A DNA stretch of 24,157 nucleotides, from contig CALWVX010000006.1 of assembly GCA_944385065.1 (NCBI GenBank), positions 1-24,157 of the forward strand. Reading direction: 5' to 3'. The first letter of the stretch is position 1. Each line of letters starts with the position of its first letter. Below are positions 22,683-24,157 of the stretch, piece after piece. Position numbers and translations under genes: made by a program. Origin of the DNA: an uncultured Oscillospiraceae bacterium. Its GTDB lineage: Bacteria; Bacillota; Clostridia; Oscillospirales; Oscillospiraceae. The notes under the pieces were generated by a model that saw only the letters and a program-made list of their open reading frames with translations, had not been told where the DNA came from and made no database searches.

Positions 22683-24140
22683 ATGGCAAAGAGAGCGCGG
22701 CACCGCTTTCAGTCGCCTCCGCCGGAGGACCCCATTTCGGCGGTGCGGGATTCCTCCCTGGCCTTTCGGCTGAACTTCGGCTTTTTCTTTCGGCAGCTGG
22801 GGGTCTTTCTCCTCATGGACCTGCTGATCTTTCTTCTGGCCATGGGCGGGATGTTCCTCTATGCGGAGAACCGCTGCGCCCAGGTGGCCGAGCTGGTGGC
22901 GGAGCGCGGGGTGCCCTCCGCCGATGCCATCCCCTGGATGGAGGCCAGCGACTATACGATCACACCGCTGGAGTCCGATCCGGCTGAGGGCCGGGAGGGG
23001 GGGACGCTGCCGCCTCTGCCCATTCTGCCCTACTATCCGGCGCTGGCGGATGGGGTCCGGATCTGGGATATTACCTCTTATTACACGGTGGAGCTGCCCA
23101 ACGGCGGCGAGCCCTATGCCATTACGGTGGATATGACGGGGATCTCCCGGACGCTGGGGTGGGCCGGACGGATTCTGCTGATCTGCCAGGGGGCTGCCCT
23201 GGTGATCGGCCTGTTCGGGACGCACCGCTCGGTGCGCCGGGTGCTCCGTCCGATTCAGGAGCTGGCCAATACCGCCGCCCGGCTTAACGCCACCACCCAC
23301 ATGTCCCGGCGGGAGCTGGAAAATCTGGCCGACGAGCTGGGAAAGATAGACGCTGGCCATCTGGACAGCCGCATTGACCTGCCCGCCACCCAGAAGGAGC
23401 TGCGGACGCTGGCCCAGGCCATCAACGGCATGATGGACCGGGTGAATCAGGCCTACAGCGCCCAGATGCGCTTTGTCTCCGACGCCAGCCACGAGCTGCG
23501 CACCCCCATCGCCGTCATTCAGGGCTACGCCGCCCTGCTGGACCGGTGGGGCAAGTCGGACCCGGAGGCCCTCCAGGAGTCTATCGACGCCATCCGGGGA
23601 GAGGCGGCCTCCATGGAGCGGCTGGTGGAGCAGCTGCTGTTCCTGGCCCGGGGGGATAACGACTCCCAGCCGGTAAAGCGGGAGCGGCTGGATTTGACCG
23701 CTCTGGCCGGTGAGGTGCTGCGGGAGGAGGAGATGATCCATCCGGAGCGCACCATTCTGCCCCGGTGGGGAGAGGAGCCGGTGGCCGTGTACGCCGATCC
23801 CGGCCTGATCAAGCAGGTGATGCGGATCCTCATGGACAACGCCCTGAAGTACTCCCCGCCGGAGGGAAAGCTCTATCTTCGTATCACCGCCGGGCAGGGC
23901 CACGCCCGACTCACCGTGCAGGATGAGGGGATGGGCATCCCGGCGGAGAGCATCCCCCATATTTTCGAGCGCTTTTATCGCACCGATCAGTCCCGGGACC
24001 GGAAGACCGGGGGGACCGGTCTGGGTTTATCCATCGCCAAGTGGATCGTGGACCGGCATGGGGGCTGGTTTGAGGTGGTCTCCCGCGTGGATGTGGGAAC
24101 CCGGATCACCGTGGTGCTCCCCCTGATGTCAGAATCGTGA
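22683..24140 (+). CDS. Membrane sensor histidine kinase
   Basis: A 485-aa two-component kinase. The first transmembrane helix is about 40-60 and the second about 159-179, bracketing a roughly 95-residue extracytoplasmic sensor (about 62-156) with a Pro-rich stretch (LPPLPILPYYP). A HAMP-like linker (about 180-255) follows. The H box is SDASHELRTPIAVI, with phospho-accepting H270. The ATPase domain has the N box LMDNALKYS (N386), G1 DEGMGIP (414-420), F box IFERFYR and G2 GTGLGL (444-449). ATG 22683 follows GAGGAGGGAGG, 35 bp after the flavodoxin-like gene. The gene is complete, ending 17 bp before the window edge. No PAS or cofactor-binding domain was recognised, so the signal is unknown. Confidence 0.96.
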   Translation: MAKRARHRFQSPPPEDPISAVRDSSLAFRLNFGFFFRQLGVFLLMDLLIFLLAMGGMFLYAENRCAQVAELVAERGVPSADAIPWMEASDYTITPLESDPAEGREGGTLPPLPILPYYPALADGVRIWDITSYYTVELPNGGEPYAITVDMTGISRTLGWAGRILLICQGAALVIGLFGTHRSVRRVLRPIQELANTAARLNATTHMSRRELENLADELGKIDAGHLDSRIDLPATQKELRTLAQAINGMMDRVNQAYSAQMRFVSDASHELRTPIAVIQGYAALLDRWGKSDPEALQESIDAIRGEAASMERLVEQLLFLARGDNDSQPVKRERLDLTALAGEVLREEEMIHPERTILPRWGEEPVAVYADPGLIKQVMRILMDNALKYSPPEGKLYLRITAGQGHARLTVQDEGMGIPAESIPHIFERFYRTDQSRDRKTGGTGLGLSIAKWIVDRHGGWFEVVSRVDVGTRITVVLPLMSES

Positions 24141-24157
24141 AAACAGCGCCCGTCGGC

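Overview
The window looks like a chromosomal segment of a GC-rich member of the Clostridia, most likely an Oscillospiraceae relative of the Flavonifractor/Lawsonibacter/Pseudoflavonifractor type. That placement is inferred from the gene set: a dgt-dnaG-rpoD operon, a YerC/TrpR-like regulator, an NhaC antiporter, an AgcS symporter, superoxide reductase and a [FeFe]-hydrogenase-like protein. High GC and strong GGAGG ribosome binding sites agree. Nothing here is a marker gene that fixes the genus. There is no CRISPR array, no transposase or integrase, and no rRNA. Only the 3' part of one tRNA-Ser is present, at the left edge.

Layout. 1-453: tRNA-Ser(GGA) tail, its terminator, a cluster of perfect hairpins and a sigma-A-type promoter. 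454-4163: superoxide reductase (+), a phage-lysin-like amidase (-), an NhaC Na+/H+ antiporter (+) and a secreted lipoprotein nuclease (+). 4304-8451: the macromolecular synthesis operon dgt, dnaG, rpoD (+); dnaG and rpoD overlap by 4 bp. 8452-8908: a noncoding, hairpin-rich gap between convergent rpoD and rnc that carries displaced copies of both gene ends. 8909-9883: acpP-rnc (-). 9988-13013: ppx-ppk (-), with overlapping stop and start. 13108-14496: AgcS-type amino acid symporter (-). 14691-14915: a small XRE regulator (-). 15086-17026: yerC-methyltransferase-hslO (-), all overlapping. 17219-17896: a DUF3298-like protein (+), whose end overlaps a convergent [FeFe]-hydrogenase-like protein (17850-19109, -). 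19199-20386: an exported stalk-domain protein with a degenerate NodB-like C-terminus (-). 20580-24140: a four-gene (+) operon encoding a UBA-like membrane protein, an OmpR-family regulator, a flavodoxin-like protein and a sensor histidine kinase.

Working themes. The left and centre are housekeeping: replication initiation, transcription, dNTP control, RNA processing, fatty acid carrier and polyphosphate turnover. Stress functions recur: superoxide reductase, redox-switched Hsp33, polyphosphate enzymes, and a flavodoxin inside a two-component operon. This fits an anaerobe that meets occasional oxygen.

The most unusual signal is at 8406-8935. The last 48 bp of rpoD are repeated 197 bp downstream with one mismatch. 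The end of rnc has a 19-bp partner (one mismatch) 189 bp beyond it. In both cases the displaced, diverged copy sits beside one shared bidirectional terminator, as though foreign hairpin-rich DNA entered each gene end and the gene end was rebuilt. I did not find a complete new defence or mobile system in the window.
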